From NCBI GenBank assembly GCA_946902875.1, contig OX336348.1, positions 15,959,741-16,023,740 of the forward strand: a stretch of DNA of 64,000 nt, in the 5' to 3' direction. This stretch comes from Nematopogon swammerdamellus. Lineage: Eukaryota; Arthropoda; Insecta; Lepidoptera; Adelidae. The notes under the pieces were generated by a model. That model saw only the letters and a program-made list of their open reading frames with translations. It was not told the origin of the DNA and did not search any database. Both the position numbers and the translations under genes were made by a program. Positions 1-10,446 of the stretch are shown here, piece after piece. Every line of letters starts with the position of its first letter. Positions within the stretch are counted from its first letter, which is position 1.

Positions 1-469
1 ATACATTTAAATTGGTTACTGTATTTACAATGCACATTTTATAGTAGGTATTGAATTAATCCTTATAATAATACATATTTTTATCGCTTCTGGTATTTAA
101 AGTAGATACACTTTGGCTTTTACACTAAGTAATTTGGACAAATAGTTTAAAAGTTACGATGATGAGAATGTCTTGATATGGCGTCCTGCGGTGCGGCGTA
201 CAGTACGGGCGGGGCGAGGCGAATATGTATGTATGAATTTCCTCCATAAAATTTAAACCGATCATCTAAATTTCATTAAAATTAGTACACGCACATTTAG
301 CTATACGAGACACAGGATAGGCTAAATAAAATTCAGTTCCGGTTACGCTAATAGGTGGAATATTTTACTTAGTTAGGTATCTAAAGTATTTGATTTATTT
401 TAACTGTTTTCTTATTTTAATATCGATAGCTTTTTCCCTCGCGTGAAATTCGTATTTCAAAAGAAGAAA

Positions 470-1800
470 GTAAGTAACTTAGGCCAGGTCCGGAGGGTGA
501 ACTGGATTCAGATAAACAATAAACATTCTCAAAGAAAGTAAGTAACATACTAAAGGCGATGCCTAAGGCCGAGCTGCGCTCAGGAAGAGTATAAACCTTT
601 TCGAAGAAAGTAAGTAACAAAGGGCGAGGCCGAAGGCCGAGCTGCGTTCAGGAAGAGGATAACCTTTTCGAAGAAGTAAGTAACAGAGGGCGAGGCCGAA
701 GGCCGAGCCGCGTTCAGGAAGATGATAACCTTTTCGAAGAAAGTAAGTAACAGAGGGCGAGGCCGAAGGCCGAGCTGCGTTCAGGAAGACCATAAACCTT
801 CTCGAAAGGAATCACTGACGTGGCACCAAGTTCATCCGGTGTTATGGGCTGACATCACGGATGTTGTAGGTAATGTAGCCAATCGTGTCAGTTTCCTGAT
901 TTTTTTTTTTTAAAAAGTAAGTAACTAAGGGCGTGGCCGAAGGCCGAGCTGTTTCCTGGAAGACGCTGACAGTAAGTAACTATGGGCGATAGTTACATAC
1001 TTTCTTCAAGACGGTTTATAGTTTTCCTGAACGCAGCTCGGCCTTCGGCCTCGCCCTTAGTTACTTACATACTTTCTTCGGGAAGGTTTATGGTCTTCCT
1101 GAACGCAGCTCGGCCTTCGGCCTCGCCCTCTGTTACTTACTTTCTTCGAAAAGGTTATCGTCTTCCTGAACGCAGCTCGGCCTTCGGCCTCGCCCTCAGT
1201 TACTTACTTTCATCGAGAAGTTTTCGTCTTCTTGAACGCAGCTCGGCCTTCAGCCTCGCCCTTAGTTACTTACTTTCTTCGAGAAGGTTTATGGTCTTCC
1301 TGAACGCAACTCGGCCTTCGGCCTCGCCCTATGTTACTTACTTTCTTCGAAAAGGTTATCGTCTTCCTGACCGCAACTCGGCCTTCGGCCTCGCCCTCAG
1401 TTACTTACTTTCATCAAGAAGGTTTATAGTCTTCCTGAACGCAGCTCGGCCTTCGGGTTTGCCCTCAATTACTTAATTTCGTCGAGAAGTTTAATAGTCT
1501 TCCTGAACGCAGCTCGGCCTTCGGCCTCGCCCTTAGTTACTTACTTTGTTCGAGAAGGTTTATGGTCTTCCTGAACGCAGCTCGGCCTTCGGCCTCGCCC
1601 TCTGTTACTTACTTTCTTCGAAAAGGTTTTCGTCTTACTGAAAGCAGCTCGGCCTTCGGCCTCGCCCTTAGTTACTTACTTTCTTCGAAAAGGTTTATTG
1701 TCTTCCAGAATGCAGCTCAGCTTGAAGCCTCGCCGTTAGTTACTTACTTTAGTTGAGAAGGTTTATTGTTTACCTAAACGCAGATCGGCCTTAGTTACTT
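470..1800. repeat. 68-bp minisatellite in two opposed blocks
   Basis: The unit of about 68 bp contains 'agtaagtaac', 'gcgaggccgaaggccgag' and 'gcgttcaggaag'. It runs in one orientation from about 470 to 990 and in the reverse orientation from about 1000 to 1800, so the block could fold into a large imperfect hairpin. Open frames across it (for example 982-1476) are a by-product of the repeat and are not genes. The same unit forms arrays at 44150-45250 and 54560-55550. Confidence 0.9.
811..913 (+). repeat. SINE 3'-tail fragment inside the minisatellite
   Basis: This matches the last 100 bases of the SINEs at 11983-12300 and 34446-34770 ('gacgtggcaccaagttcatc' onward) and ends in a T-run. It is missing from the sister Helitron copy, so it arrived after the copies separated or was lost from the other copy with its flanking units. 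Confidence 0.75.
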
Positions 1801-1895
1801 ACTTTATTCGTTTGATATACGAATTTCACGCGAGCGAAGCCGCGGGCAAAAGCTAGTAGGTACTATAAGAAAGTAGAGCACTCATTGACACTGTA

Positions 1896-2113
1896 CAGTT
1901 CCCTCATAACTTAAATGCCGCTCGACCTACCTGCGCAGTCAACGAATTTTAGGTCATCACTCGTAGATCATAGGGTAGATAATTGCTTCACTGAACATGC
2001 GCGAACCCAAGATGCGAGCGACATTAAAGTCTACCTTATGCTGTACTAATTATGACCTAAAATTCGTTGACTGCGCAGGTAGGTCGAGTGGCATTAAAGT
2101 TTTGAGGGAACTG
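1896..2113. mobile_element. 218-bp MITE with ~64-bp inverted repeats and TA target site
   Basis: The ends are CAGTTCCCTCA and TGAGGGAACTG. The inverted repeats run about 64 bp with few mismatches, and TA lies on each side (1894-1895, 2114-2115). There is no coding capacity. The TA target and CAG ends fit a Tc1/mariner-type deletion derivative. The family is inferred from the ends only. Confidence 0.85.
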
Positions 2114-2156
2114 TACGAACGCTACCGCTGATGGCATGAATCGAGTAAGCTTTTAT

Positions 2157-2528
2157 CAGCCTCGATAGCTCGGTGGTGCAGACAGTCAACTGTCACGCTG
2201 GGTGCGGTCAGTACTTGGATGGGTGACCGCTGACCGTTGGAGGCTGACCGAGGTTCGGATTCCTCGTAAAACTGTAGGTCCCTTCCCTCCTAATCTTACT
2301 TGGTGGTAGGGTTTAACCCGCCCGGGTTGGTACCACCGCACTGAATGAAACGTCGGTCTAAACGGCTATGTAAATAGTTTGTGTTTTCCGACCAGTTCAG
2401 TGTAGCCGGCACGATCAAAGGGGGAAGCACTGACATGGCACCTAGTTCACCCGGTGTTATGGGGTGATATCACTGACGTTGTAGGTGATGTAGCCAACCG
2501 TGTCAGTTTCCATAAAAAAAAAAAAAAA
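2157..2528 (+). mobile_element. SINE with 5S rRNA-like head
   Basis: The head holds 'cggtcagtacttggatgggt', which resembles the internal promoter end of 5S rRNA, preceded by a tRNA box-A-like 'gatagctcggtggtgc'. The body and tail ('taacccgcccgggttg' ... 'gtgtcagtttccat') are shared with other SINEs here, and it ends in an A-run. It should be transcribed by RNA polymerase III and mobilised by a LINE with a matching tail. Reading the head as 5S-derived is from memory of the 5S consensus. Confidence 0.75.
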
Positions 2529-2630
2529 GCTCGACAGCGCGGTGCTCGCTTCTCCCCCCAACTCACCGCCTACATATGCCCGAATCACATAGCGCGCATC
2601 AGCGGTCAGTTCCCTTAATGTTTGTTGCAG

Positions 2631-2888
2631 GTCGTAACGACAGCACTGAGAATGAGCAAGATTTCAAGATGTGCAATTTTTGGAACACCTGGGGAAACGT
2701 CCCACTGGGGCAATTGCTCTATAAGAACAGTGATTTACAACCCCGCAATGCTAATATATTTTACTGCGAAGCAACATTTAACATAACTGAAAATGATGGT
2801 GGCAATAGTACATACTATTGCGAGTTTCGCCGTGATGGTGAAAATGTTTCAGACACTTCCAGCGGGATCTTCTATGAAATATTATTTG
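2631..2888 (+). CDS. Candidate internal exon, Cys-rich extracellular (Ig-like?) domain
   Basis: An open stretch of 86 codons lies between a good acceptor ('tgtttgttgcag') and a donor (g|gtgagg). Both ends are phase 1, as is usual for exons that encode whole extracellular domains. The translation has a spaced pattern with CNFWNTW, FYCEA and STYYCEF, where the last resembles the F-strand YxC of an Ig fold. It has four N-glycosylation sequons (NDS, NIT, NST, NVS), which fits a secreted or surface protein rather than the cytoplasmic Ig/Fn3 gene further on. No neighbouring exon was found. I do not recognise the gene; an isolated or dead exon is possible. Confidence 0.45.
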
Positions 2889-3300
2889 GTGAGGCACATC
2901 ATCATTCTAACCTTTAATAAAACCCAACGGCTGCTTTCTGTCTGTATGTTTGTCTGTCCGCTTATAAATCGAGAACCACTGAACCGATTTTAATAAAAAA
3001 AAATCTACGGATAGCTTGATTCTTCCCATCACCTATAGGCTACTTACTATCACGCTAAATGGTTTATGAGGTTAGCAGTGAAGTTAAATGAGAGCACTTC
3101 GCAATATTTGTATGTAAAGAACACGGAATCATTCACCCGATTAAGAACCGATGACATTGTACCCAAGGGCTTCGATAGTAAATATTTTAATTTTTGGAAG
3201 AAAAAGTGGAAACGTTTCTGGAAGTCATTTTATTTGCGAGCTATTTGACATTGACATTCATTCATAAAAATAATTAAGAAAAAGCTAAAATTACGCATGT
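2889..3300. other. No gene recognised
   Basis: AT-rich spacer. It contains a common Lepidoptera-type repeat fragment around 2900-3000 ('ctgtctgtatgtttgtctgt' and 'accactgaaccgatttt'). Part of the 3' LTR of the Pao relic may lie here. The short open frame at 3066-3248 has no supporting feature. Confidence 0.5.
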
Positions 3301-3447
3301 ACTATACAGCACATCGTCCCCCTTTTAAAAACAAAGATAATATCAGCGCGAATAAAAGTTAACTATGCCTAAACAAAAAAAAAACTCTAGCCCTAATAAA
3401 CTAACTAGCTATAACACATATAGGTAACTATTCCTTATCCTACCTTC

Positions 3448-4230
3448 CTAATCCGATACTGGCAATAATATTAACTTCTTAACGGGCCTACGGAGTGTGC
3501 CGGCTATAGTGTCAACGTCGGCTACTCTGACGATACCGTCCCTGCCTGGGTGTACCGCCTTCACTCTACCACGTGGCCACGTACCGCGAGGTAGGGTTCC
3601 GTCTACAATGACTACTAAATCATCGATCGCCAGATTTTTGGTGGTAAATTTTGTTTGTTTCCTGGGTTGCAACTTCGTAAGTTCTTCATTTGCACTGACA
3701 AACGACGTGCCATTATCAGAGAGTATTCTCTTCGGCGTGCCTCGTCTAGCTATGAAGCGCCGTATACTCATCACTGCTGAATCCGTGGACAAGCTATTTA
3801 CCACTTCCAAGTGTACGGCACGTACTGTAAGACAAGTATACAAGGCGACGTAGCGCTTTTCGTGTCGTCGACCGACGGTGACTTGTAGGGGTCCCATGTA
3901 GTCTAAACCCACATAGGTGAAGGGTCTTTGATGATGTGACAGTCTCTCTAGAGGAAGATCGCCCATACGAGTTTCCAAAGGTATCGCTTTTCTGATCTTG
4001 CAGAACTGGCAATTGTGCGCGACCATTCTGACCACACTTCTTAGTTCAGTGATCCACAGCTTCTGCCTCAGCTCGTTAATTACTGTTCCATTGTTGGCGT
4101 GAGCTGCTTTCTGGTGGTAATGTAAAATCAGAAGACGTACGGACGGATGTGTGCCTTGAAGAATTACGGGACGCTTCACTTCTTCGGGAACATTGTGAGC
4201 AGCGTCAATTCGACCCTTTGGTCTCAGCAA
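3448..4230 (-). pseudogene. BEL/Pao integrase, internally deleted
   Basis: The protein holds a zinc-binding N-terminal part (HYHQKAAHANNG ... CQFCKIRK) and the first two catalytic acids of the rve integrase core (GLDYMGP and LSDNGTSF). Directly after the second, at SANEELTKLQ, it jumps to the C-terminal Pao domain usually called DUF5641 (DGTLPRGTWPRGRVKAVHPG). The segment with the third catalytic residue, normally in a WE motif, is gone, so it cannot insert DNA. It lies downstream of the RNase H remnant at 4610-5182. The family call rests on these motifs and on comparison with the intact integrases at 18243-19355 and 39116-40525. Confidence 0.85.
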
Positions 4231-4281
4231 TCTGTCATTGGATATGATGATGGACAGTTTGTGCAGGCTACTTAAAGTTAA

Positions 4282-5182
4282 CTATATATGTTGATGAACC
4301 GGTTTTTGTGCACGCAGGCAAGATATTTCGTCACTAAATGTATCTTCTTGACTTTTCCGCATAATATGATTCTCCGCTAAACTTAGGTCTTGCGCAGACA
4401 GAGGTTCGATATAAACATTTAGAAGTTCAGAGGGACGATGGCGAGGTAATGTTCCTAGAGGACGTTTAGACAATATTTTCTGCACACGAGTGTGTAAAGG
4501 ACAAGCTAATATATTATCGATCTCACTGGAGTTCAGCATCATGCCACTCGTTTCACGAGAATCGAGGTTGTCATTCTCTGGGTCCCTTTGCGTACTATAT
4601 AAATTGTCATCACATTTTGGTGACGCGAAGGGAGCAAAAGAACATGTATCCCGGTATTACCTCAGCTGCATCTACTCCACGCTTTTTAAGGCACCAAAAT
4701 CTAAGTAATCTAATGAATTGATGAGAGCGTGCTGTAGAGCGCACCATCCGCAACCAACAACTAAACCGATTGGGATCTGCGGAGAGTGGTGAATGACGTG
4801 GTTCTACTGAAGATTGATGATGAATAGTTACTCTAGCGCTTGGTTTCATTTCGTCTTGTGTAGGTTGTTGATTATTCATGACTGGTTCGCTGGGCCAGTC
4901 ATTTTGTGGACCGAGCAAGAATTCCGGACCTAATGTCCATCTGGATTGAGCGTCAAGACCATCTGACTTTATGCGAGTAGCATCGTCCGCCACGTTTAAC
5001 CGGCTTGGGATCGATCGCCATTCTCGGATGTCTGTAGTTTCTATGATCTCACCAACTCTGTGAGCCACAAACGGTTTGTACATCCGAGCATCGCTTCGGA
5101 TCCACCCGAGCACGGTCGTGGAGTCAATAAAAGCGGTTTGCCGATGCGTGCCGAGGTCGGAGATCGAACGAGCGTTGAACAC
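4282..5182 (-). pseudogene. BEL/Pao RNase H region remnant
   Basis: The 190-aa open part at 4610-5182 has the Pao RNase H pattern: AFIDSTTVLGWIRSDARMYK, then a conserved tail PSRLNVADDATR, followed by a linker to the integrase (GPEFLLGPQNDWPSEP). Reading continues in broken frames to the integrase (4282-4542). The upstream RT is absent, so RNase H now follows directly on an acidic gag-like segment. Pao polyproteins run gag, protease, RT, RNase H, integrase; this copy lost the middle. Confidence 0.75.
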
Positions 5183-5344
5183 TGAAAGTTTAGTATCGGA
5201 ATGTTTGCGTCGTCAAACCGCGTACACAACTAACATGCATGAGGCGTTCAGGTCCCACTACTCCGATTTTTTAACAGATTTCGGAATCAACAAGTGTCGC
5301 CGAGGAACCCTCATCCTCGCCCTCATCTAGGAGAGCGTATGTAT

Positions 5345-5681
5345 TGAACTGCCAGCTTTCGCCTGCAGCTCTTTATACGGAGAATCTCTTCAAGGGCTTT
5401 CTTAAGGGCTTTTTCCGCAGCCCAATACTTTATTCTTCACTCTTACATGTAAAAAAATAACATAAAGCGAATATCGTTCTAATAATTTTGGTGTCCTAGC
5501 TCAAAAGTCCATCCTCTACTCTTTCAACCAACCCCGTCGCTCTCGAAAACAAACTTGAAGTTGGAAAAATATTTGAATGAGCATGACCACGCGTGCTATG
5601 TTTCGAATGCCACATTTTCTTTTAATTCTTTTAAAATGTAAGCATAAGCGGCCTGTCTGCCTCTGTGAGGACGACAGTACA
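5345..5681 (-). repeat. 3' LTR of the pol-less LTR element
   Basis: 337 bp, about 95% alike to 10117-10446 over its length, including an AATAAA signal on the minus strand ('gaagaataaagtat'). It differs from the other LTR by a short insertion near 5390 ('gggctttcttaa'-type), so the element is not brand new. Confidence 0.85.
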
Positions 5682-5720
5682 CCTCCCTTTCTCCGGGAAA
5701 AAAATAATAATATTTTTTTT

Positions 5721-5722
5721 TT

Positions 5723-5754
<32 letters not shown>

Positions 5755-5755
5755 A

Positions 5756-5788
<33 letters not shown>

Positions 5789-5790
5789 AT
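5721..5790. repeat. (GTTCGT)n microsatellite
   Basis: About 11 hexamer units with two changed units, just inside the 3' LTR and next to a T-run. Apparent His-Glu repeat proteins on the minus strand are artefacts of this repeat. Confidence 0.95.
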
Positions 5791-5799
5791 GACCTTCCA

Positions 5800-8700
5800 A
5801 CACCCTACACTATCTGAAACATTTATCTATCTGAAACCGTCTAATCTGTAACTAAAACACATAATTATAAGTCCTCACATCACTATCCCTTAATAAGTTT
5901 ACACAGTAACTCAAAAACGTCTTACTTCAAATTTCATTTGACTCGACACAATTCCAATAACTTAACAAAAGTCTATCGCATTTATCCTATATATTGGTCA
6001 GCGAAAATTGTACCTTTATATTTGTTTATTTACTGTGGGAGAGCAAAGAAAAAAATAACTTGTTCTGAGTCCAAAGCTCTATTGGCTCAGATATAATTTA
6101 ACCTTTTTCAGTTAAATTTATCGTACGGACAAAAACTCCCACCAAAAGGTACCGTACACAAGTTTTCCGCGAGAATCAATTTAAATTTACTATTCTATTG
6201 ATTCACACTCACTATAAACCGAGTATATAGCGAATAAAATAAATTTAAAAAAATCAATTACATTTTAAGATCGCAGTGGGGTATGAACTTCCAATCTAAA
6301 TGTAGCAAGGGAAAGTTAATCATCCATTCGTTCAGGAAGTTATCACTTTTTAGCCAAAAAAAATCACCGTTAAAAATAATTTCGAAATTTTGCTACGTAC
6401 ACATAATAAAACTGACATTCAAGAGCGTATACACGTTTGACATCTGTAAATAAAATGTTACGTTACTATAACACGGTCCGATCAGCAATAACTCACGTGA
6501 ACGCAAGACACAGATAAACTTTCACTCGGCCCCAATCAGATCGGTCCCCCATATTCCCACCTCGTCGCTTGATCCAACCATTAATGCATAACGCGACGTA
6601 GGGATATCTCGAGCGAAGCCGGCAACAGGTTCGTTCCGCCAAATTACATGTAAAACAAAGAAAGAATTAGTATGTGTTCATTTGATGAAAGAGCAGAGAT
6701 GACAATGTCATAGTAAAAGAAGACGAGTAAGATAACTGGAGGCGGTTTTTAAAATAACTACCTACGCTGCGCCGAGCCTCCAGGGATGTCACAACTCACA
6801 ACACTAACACAATTGACAGGCAGTGAGCCCATCATGGTGGAAATGCTATTCTTTAAAATTATTATGTACATTTATGTATTTTTTATTTATAGACCAAGAG
6901 CCAGCTCCCAAAATTTTACTCTAACAGAACATATGAGTTGTCATAGATTTATTATATACTTTTCGAAAGCTGTATTTTCGATAGACAGTGAACGATGTTA
7001 TTTTGATGTTTGAGCCCTTGACAACGATACCCCACTCAATAATCGGATGCTTAGTTCTGGCGCTACGGTGGAACATACGTAAAAACAAACATACACACAC
7101 ATAAATTGCTAAAAAGATAACCCTTCATGTTTGCTTCGCGCAGTCGGGTAAATTTTTTTTTTAACTTTAACCTCCCAAAAATTAATGCAATGTAAAAATT
7201 CAACTTTAACTCACGTCCGTCTTTGGACAACCATTTCGTAGTCGCGGACGATGAAGAGCATTAATAAGTGGGCAAAAAATTTATAACTATAAAAATTATA
7301 GAAAATATATTTAGAATTATAGATTAATATATTTATTAATCTTAATAAAAAAATTATCAAATAAATAATTTTAAAATGTATTTATTAATTTTGTTTCATT
7401 ATTACTTAATAACTTATATTTTTATTTTTGTTATTTTAATGAATTACTTAATAACTTGGTTGGTCGCTAGCAGTCATGAAAGTGTCCGCGGTAGGAGCTG
7501 TGGCCATTTATAGAAGACAAAACCGCGCGAAATTGCGTTGTGCGTGGTATCTCTAACAAGTCTGAACAAGTCGACAACCGCGGGCCCGCGCACGGCGGCG
7601 GCGTGCGCCGCGCGGCCGCGCCCGATGCCGGGGTTCGCGAATGGTTTTTGCAGCTAGTACCTACCTATTAATAACTAATTAATACTATAATTAAATACTA
7701 ATAGGTACTTTGCTCTGACGTTACCGAGCCAGGTCTCAAGTCAATTCCTTCGCTTAGTACCTACTCGTATTAATAACTTACATAATTAACTACATACTTT
7801 AATAATATTTTTTATGTTACTTACCTTTCGATGGGAGCAGGTAATGAGAATAATGTTAACTGGCGGTTCGAGCCTGATCTATTCATGCAGCCATACACAC
7901 TGCAGAAACGCGGAGCCATTATGTTAGTGCAATAAAATAAAATTCGAATAATAATACTTTCTATCGGGAAGCGGCAGGCGGCAGGCAGCGGCCGTCACGT
8001 GGTGTGCGTCACCGAGCGCGGGGGCGGGGCGACCATCACTGACTACGCGCGAGAGACAGTGAGAATGCATGTAGTGGTTGTGTACAGACAGCGTGCGCAG
8101 GCGCGCACTTGTGTGAGTGCGAAATCGGCGCGTTTGTATGAAGACGGCTAACTTGTGTGGTTTAACTATGACAATGTTATGACAGACTTGACATTTAACA
8201 TTATAACTATATTTTTCTTTATTTGACATATTATTCATCTCCGTTCTTCCATTTCATGTAACTACTTTAAGATGAGTTGTGGGGTCTAAGTACAAAGTCG
8301 AAAAAAAATTCAATCATGGAATCATGAAAAATTTTAATTTAGAAATATATTACGTACTTATATAACTTTTATGTAAAAAAAAAAATATATACACTTACTT
8401 TATGTTCTTTCTTTATATTAATTCCTCCCCTTCTCAGATAATGCAATTTAAAAGCTAACATAAAAAATTTAACATAAAATTATGTAAGTATTTTATCGTT
8501 ATTTTTTTTACAGTATAATTAAACTCTATTAGTAGCCCAGTAACAAATACCGACTTAAAAAAAAATATTACATAATTCTTGAAAATTCTAATTATTATGA
8601 ACTATATTAAAATAAATTAAAAATAATTTAACTTAATTGGTTCGTTCCAATTCGTAATAAACCATATAAATAATTAAAGTTAAATGTTTTAATTATAATT

Positions 8701-9640
8701 TTAATTCAAAACATGAAAACTTTGGAACTCTTATGAACCTTATGAAATTCAATATTTAAAAAGAATGTTCATCCCCTTTCTTTAGTTTATAATAATTATA
8801 TATAGATAATTATTAAATTATACTTTAAGAATATAAACTGTACTAAACTAATTATATCTAAGAAAAATAAAATAAAATATATCTAACTAAATGTACGTAT
8901 GAAATGAAAAACTAATTTACTAAACACAAACACACAAAAAATATAATTCATAAAAGTTCACACTAGGTCGTTTAGGAATTAATGATAGGTTAGGTTAGGT
9001 TACTTGCTGTTACTAATATAAAAACTCATTATCGATAAAGTAACTACGTGATACTTAATTATGCGACTCATTATAAAACATCCTCCACTACTCACCCTTT
9101 AATATAAAATTCCTAACCTAATATATAAAACATTTTCACCCATATCATAAGTGATACTGCACCTTCTTATGACATCCATCGACTTATATATTACTAACGC
9201 ATATCACTGATGACATCTCCTTATGTCATGTGACTCAATAAAAAATTCAACCTTCGTATTCAATCTTCAATATAAAATTCCTAACCTAATATATAAAACG
9301 TTTTCACCCATATCATAAGTGATACTGCACCTTCTTATGACATCTCCTTATATCATGTGACTCAATATAAAATTCAACCTTCGTATTCAACCTTCAATAT
9401 AAAATTCCTAACCTAATATATAAAACATTTTCCATCGTCTCATCATCGCAACATGATGATCGTCTTATTATTACTAGTTTTACTAGAGCATCGCTCTGCT
9501 CATCTATTTTACCTCTTGGGGTAAACGAAACATTACAAACTAACTAGTAGCAAAAAATACAAAACTAACATGTACCATAGGTTCGGATCTACACCTAAAC
9601 CATTGTTACCCTACCCTACCTAACCTAACCCAACCTAACC
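5800..9640. other. Interior of the LTR element: AT-rich, no recognisable gene
   Basis: Long AT-rich sequence with only short open frames (6786-7013 on +, 7924-8238 on -) that show no domain. Two patches are strongly CpG-rich (7560-7640 and 7960-8130) in otherwise AT-rich DNA. A duplicated segment of about 120-250 bp with 'attcctaacctaatatataa' repeats at about 9110, 9270 and 9400. Nothing here could be tied to reverse transcriptase or integrase. Confidence 0.6.
8985..9002. repeat. Short TTAGG-type repeat
   Basis: Three to four head-to-tail units of GGTTA, the insect telomeric pentamer. A second, degenerate CCTAA stretch of about 7 units lies at 9603-9642. Both are too short to suggest a telomere; interstitial scraps are common. 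Confidence 0.7.
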
Positions 9641-9642
9641 TA
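9603..9642. repeat. Degenerate (CCTAA)n telomere-like repeat
   Basis: Units of CCTAA/CCCAA with a few changes, on the opposite strand sense to 8985-9002. It lies inside the pol-less LTR element. Confidence 0.7.
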
Positions 9643-9888
9643 ATGTCGATTTAAAAAAAAATAATGTAAATGGTAATAAAAATAACTGCTTACAAAAAGT
9701 TTCGCCAGGAACATTTCTTCCTCTCCCCCTCTCAGCGACGAAGCGTCCGCGCTTCGACTCGGTGCTGATGTTGGACGAAGTAGACCTGAAGAACGCTGGT
9801 GTCGCCTTGACACCGACCGGACATCATCTCCTGGACTTCTTATTTCACGTTTCCTCTTCGGCGAAACCATGATGCCTGACACGTTCAA
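9640..9888 (-). CDS. Short basic ORF or first exon in the LTR element
   Basis: 82 codons starting MNVSGIMVSPKRKR, with a basic, Ser/Arg-rich stretch (RSVSRRHQRSS), then GGEEEMFLAKLF. Right after that phrase (about 9700 on the minus strand) the DNA reads GTAAGC, a good splice donor, and codon quality drops to AT-rich sequence, so the real exon may end there. It sits near the 5' LTR, where a gag start would lie. No family recognised; a spliced leader exon of the element is one possibility, chance another. Confidence 0.3.
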   Translation of the reverse strand: MNVSGIMVSPKRKREIRSPGDDVRSVSRRHQRSSGLLRPTSAPSRSADASSLRGGEEEMFLAKLFVSSYFYYHLHYFFLNRH

Positions 9889-10116
9889 TCATCTTATAAA
9901 TCTCCATCATCTTGATACGTTATTCTTGAATTCTTGATACATTTTGATATTTTCCTGGGGTTTCGTCGGCGCGCAGAAACATAGCTAGAAATCCTCGCTG
10001 GCTTCTCTCGCCGGCTGCTCTCCATGGTAGCCCCTCGCTTTTCAGTCTTCAGAGATAGAGTATTCGCTTTAGCTCCGATTGACCTATAACTTCACGAACC
10101 GTCGGCCTCCACCACT

Positions 10117-10446
10117 TGAACTGCCAGCTTTCGCCTGCAGCTCTTTATATGGAGAATCTCTTCAATTAAACGACTTTTTCCGCAGCCCAATACTTTATTC
10201 TTCACTCTTACATGTAAAAAAATAACATAAAGCGAATATCGTTCTAATAATTTTGGTGTCTTAGCTCAAAAGTCCATCCTCTACTCTTTCAACCAACCCC
10301 GTCGCTCTCGAAAACAAACTTGAAGTTGGAAAAATATTTGAATGAGCATGAACACGCGTGCTATGTTTCGAATGCCACATTTTCTTTTAATTCTTTTAAA
10401 ATGTAAGCATAAGCGGCCTGTCTTCCTCTGTGAGGACGACAGTACA
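10117..10446 (-). repeat. 5' LTR of the pol-less LTR element
   Basis: 330 bp, the partner of 5345-5681, with TG...CA ends. By position it would hold the element promoter and the polyadenylation signal. Confidence 0.85.

Larger units (their letters stand above)
1..1856 (+). mobile_element. Helitron-like non-autonomous element, copy 1 (5' part outside window)
   Basis: Bases 1-610 match 54107-54716 almost base for base, and the match resumes to the shared 3' end, which is a GC-rich motif followed by CTAG (1853-1856) and then T. The complete copy (53373-55588) starts with TC, so about 730 bp of this copy lie before the window. Relative to that copy it has 307 extra bases (611-917, more minisatellite units plus a SINE tail) and one further 67-bp unit. 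It carries no helicase or Rep gene, so it would depend on proteins from another element. TC start, CTAG end and a following T are the Helitron pattern; the family assignment is inferred. Confidence 0.7.
3300..5344 (-). mobile_element. BEL/Pao LTR retrotransposon relic, 3' half
   Basis: On the minus strand it reads RNase H remnant, integrase, then a purine tract (aaaagggggacga, reverse complement of about 3320-3332) followed by TGTGCTG, which looks like the start of a 3' LTR near 3319. Its 5' portion lies at 10447-10745, beyond a 5.1-kb LTR element inserted at 5345. The protease and RT core are missing, so the copy is dead. Confidence 0.75.
5345..10446 (-). mobile_element. 5.1-kb LTR element without recognisable pol, inserted in the Pao relic
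   Basis: Two LTR copies (5345-5681 and 10117-10446) start TGTACTGTCG and end GGCAGTTCA on the minus strand. The element is flanked by a 4-bp duplication, GTAT, at 5341-5344 and 10447-10450. A purine tract (gagaaagggagg) abuts the 3' LTR, and TGGTGGAGGCCGACGG, a possible tRNA primer site, lies two bases inside the 5' LTR. The 4.4-kb interior is AT-rich, with two CpG-rich patches and only short open frames, so it must have used proteins from elsewhere (a large non-autonomous retroelement). The host element resumes on both sides. Confidence 0.8.

Noticed and set aside
982..1476. 164-aa open frame with FLNAARPSASP repeats
   Set aside because: Arises from the 68-bp minisatellite; the repeat period and both-strand openness show it is not a gene.
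2157..2280. Genuine 5S rRNA gene
   Set aside because: Only the internal-promoter end matches; it continues into a SINE body and A-tail and recurs as SINE copies.
5516..5803. His-Glu repeat protein
   Set aside because: Translation of the GTTCGT microsatellite.
8985..9642. Telomere or chromosome-end signature
   Set aside because: Only a few TTAGG-type units in two opposite places, inside an LTR element.
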